Shown here piece after piece: positions 62,937 to 64,000 of a stretch of DNA of 64,000 nt. Position 1 is the stretch's first letter. Each line of letters opens with the position of its first letter. Source of the DNA: Flavobacteriales bacterium (GTDB lineage: Bacteria; Bacteroidota; Bacteroidia; Flavobacteriales_F; PHOS-HE28); the NCBI GenBank assembly GCA_016788295.1, contig JAEUSY010000031.1, positions 51,945 through 115,944 of the forward strand, read 5' to 3'. The position numbers were made by a program, and so were the translations under genes. The notes beneath the pieces are model-generated. The model did no database searches. It saw only the letters and a list, made by a program, of their open reading frames with translations, and was not told the origin of the DNA.

Positions 62937-62944
62937 TAACTTCG
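62937..62944 (+). promoter_or_regulatory. -7 promoter element of the acyl-CoA mutase gene
   Basis: TAACTTCG, 34 nt upstream of the ATG at 62979. It lies 8 bp past heptamer element copy 2. Confidence 0.4.
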
Positions 62945-62978
62945 CACCACTCCCGGGCACCAGCCCGCCGCTATAGCC

Positions 62979-64000
62979 ATGTCCACCTTCGTGCAAGCTC
63001 CTCCTTACGTTCCTAAGAACAAGATCCGCGTGGTAACCGCAGCGTCCCTATTCGATGGACATGACGCGGCGATCAACATCATGCGGCGCATCATCCAGAG
63101 CACCGGCGCCGAGGTGATCCACCTGGGGCACGACCGCAGCGTGGAGGATGTGGTGAACACCGCCATCCAGGAGGACGCGCACGCCATCGCCATGACCAGC
63201 TACCAGGGCGGGCACACGGAGTACTTCAAGTACATGCACGACCTGCTCAAGGAGAAGGGCGCAGGGCACATCAAGATCTTCGGTGGTGGCGGCGGGACGA
63301 TCCTGCCCGAGGAGATCAAGGAATTGCATGAATACGGGATCACGCGCTTGTACCACCCCGATGACGGTCGTGCGATGGGCCTGCAGGGCATGATCAACGA
63401 CATGCTCGAGAAGGCCGACTTCGACCTCACCGACAAGGTGAACGGTGAAGCGAAGAAGCTGACGCCGCAGAACTGGCCGGCCATCGCCAAGTTGATCAGC
63501 ACAGCCGAGAACCATCCGGAAGTGTTCGCCAAGATCGCCGACGAGATCCACAAGAAGGCCGAGGCGAACACCGCCCCGGTGCTCGGCATCACGGGCACGG
63601 GCGGCGCGGGCAAGAGCAGCATGGTGGACGAGCTCATCCGCCGCTTCATCCTGGACCAGCCCACCAAGACCATCGGCGTGATCAGCGTGGACCCGAGCAA
63701 GCGCAAGACCGGCGGCGCGCTGCTGGGCGACCGCATCCGCATGAACAGCATCCGCGGGGAGCGCGTGTACATGCGCAGCCTCGCCACACGCCAGAGCAAC
63801 CTCGCGCTGAGCAAGCATGTGAAGGAGGCCGTGAGCATCCTGAAGGCCGCGGGCTTCGACCTGATCATCCTGGAGACCAGCGGCATCGGCCAGAGCGATA
63901 CCGAGATCCTGGACCACAGCGACGTGAGCCTCTACATCATGACGCCGGAGTTCGGCGCGGCCACGCAGCTGGAGAAGATCGACATGCTCGACTTCGCCGA
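62979..64000 (+). CDS. icmF: Fused B12-dependent acyl-CoA mutase/GTPase (IcmF-like), N-terminal part
   Basis: An open frame of 340 codons that runs off the right edge without a stop. Residues 15-150 are a B12-binding domain: FDGHDAAIN is the base-off cobalamin motif (D-x-H), with [12 protein letters not shown] and IFGGGGGTI further on. Residues 200-340 are the G-protein chaperone domain with Walker [10 protein letters not shown] (about 206-214), the switch-like [17 protein letters not shown] and a [10 protein letters not shown] segment. This domain order (B12, GTPase, then mutase) is that of IcmF, which interconverts isobutyryl- and n-butyryl-CoA, or related branched acyl-CoAs. The catalytic mutase domain should lie beyond the window. 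Confidence 0.88.
   Translation, partial: MSTFVQAPPYVPKNKIRVVTAASLFDGHDAAINIMRRIIQSTGAEVIHLGHDRSVEDVVNTAIQEDAHAIAMTSYQGGHTEYFKYMHDLLKEKGAGHIKIFGGGGGTILPEEIKELHEYGITRLYHPDDGRAMGLQGMINDMLEKADFDLTDKVNGEAKKLTPQNWPAIAKLISTAENHPEVFAKIADEIHKKAEANTAPVLGITGTGGAGKSSMVDELIRRFILDQPTKTIGVISVDPSKRKTGGALLGDRIRMNSIRGERVYMRSLATRQSNLALSKHVKEAVSILKAAGFDLIILETSGIGQSDTEILDHSDVSLYIMTPEFGAATQLEKIDMLDFA

Overview
The window reads as a high-GC member of the Bacteroidota, most likely a Flavobacteriales-type genome. The basis is: many secreted proteins that end in a type IX secretion (T9SS) C-terminal tail; SprB-like, Kelch, delta-60 and PPC-like surface modules; a TAnnTTTG/TAnnTTCG promoter motif in front of many genes; and three tandem DUF1573 proteins. 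No tRNA, rRNA, CRISPR array, prophage or transposase was seen. The T9SS machinery itself is not in the window.

Layout. (1) 1-12.4 kb, minus strand: the 5' end of a secreted-protein gene cut by the left edge, then three repeats of one gene pair, each a small secreted protein of about 115-146 aa followed directly by a large PPC-repeat protein with a T9SS tail. (2) 12.5-18.8 kb: a class I/II aminotransferase, three DUF1573 proteins, valyl-tRNA synthetase and a small membrane PH-like protein. (3) 18.8-36.5 kb, minus strand: seven consecutive large surface-protein genes. Six are tightly packed, four of the five junctions being ATGA overlaps or gaps of 4 bp. The first four (34238-36499 down to 26565-29777) end in T9SS tails. 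The last three (23830, 21962 and 18812) share a C-terminal module that ends in two dockerin/EF-hand-like repeats and have no T9SS tail. (4) 36.6-44.5 kb: an AbgT transporter, a Ppx/GppA phosphatase without a canonical start codon, a PagL-like lipid A deacylase, a GIN-domain lipoprotein, a DUF6580 membrane protein and a secreted M36 metallopeptidase. (5) 44.5-50.7 kb: a marR-tolC-MFP-RND efflux operon with a candidate operator. (6) 50.7-58.9 kb: a patatin, an XRE/ScfR-type regulator, a beta-helix protein and a repeat protein with a T9SS tail, membrane proteins, an outer-membrane protein gene broken by an in-frame TGA, an Ntn hydrolase fused to membrane helices, and an NAD(P)-binding protein. 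(7) 58.9-63 kb: an accessory-looking segment with two paralogous T9SS proteins around a MazF-type toxin-antitoxin pair, then a zeta-toxin-like kinase with a small basic partner, a structured-RNA-like element and two copies of a heptamer-repeat element. (8) 63-64 kb: the start of a fused B12-dependent acyl-CoA mutase/GTPase (IcmF-like), cut by the right edge.

Most of the coding capacity therefore goes to cell-surface and secreted repeat proteins that look to have evolved by tandem duplication, domain swapping and local gene conversion. The two most promising undescribed units are the small-protein/PPC-protein pairs in the first 12 kb and the shared non-T9SS C-terminal module of the 18.8-26.6 kb genes. 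Residue positions and percentages of similarity are by eye; no database search was run.
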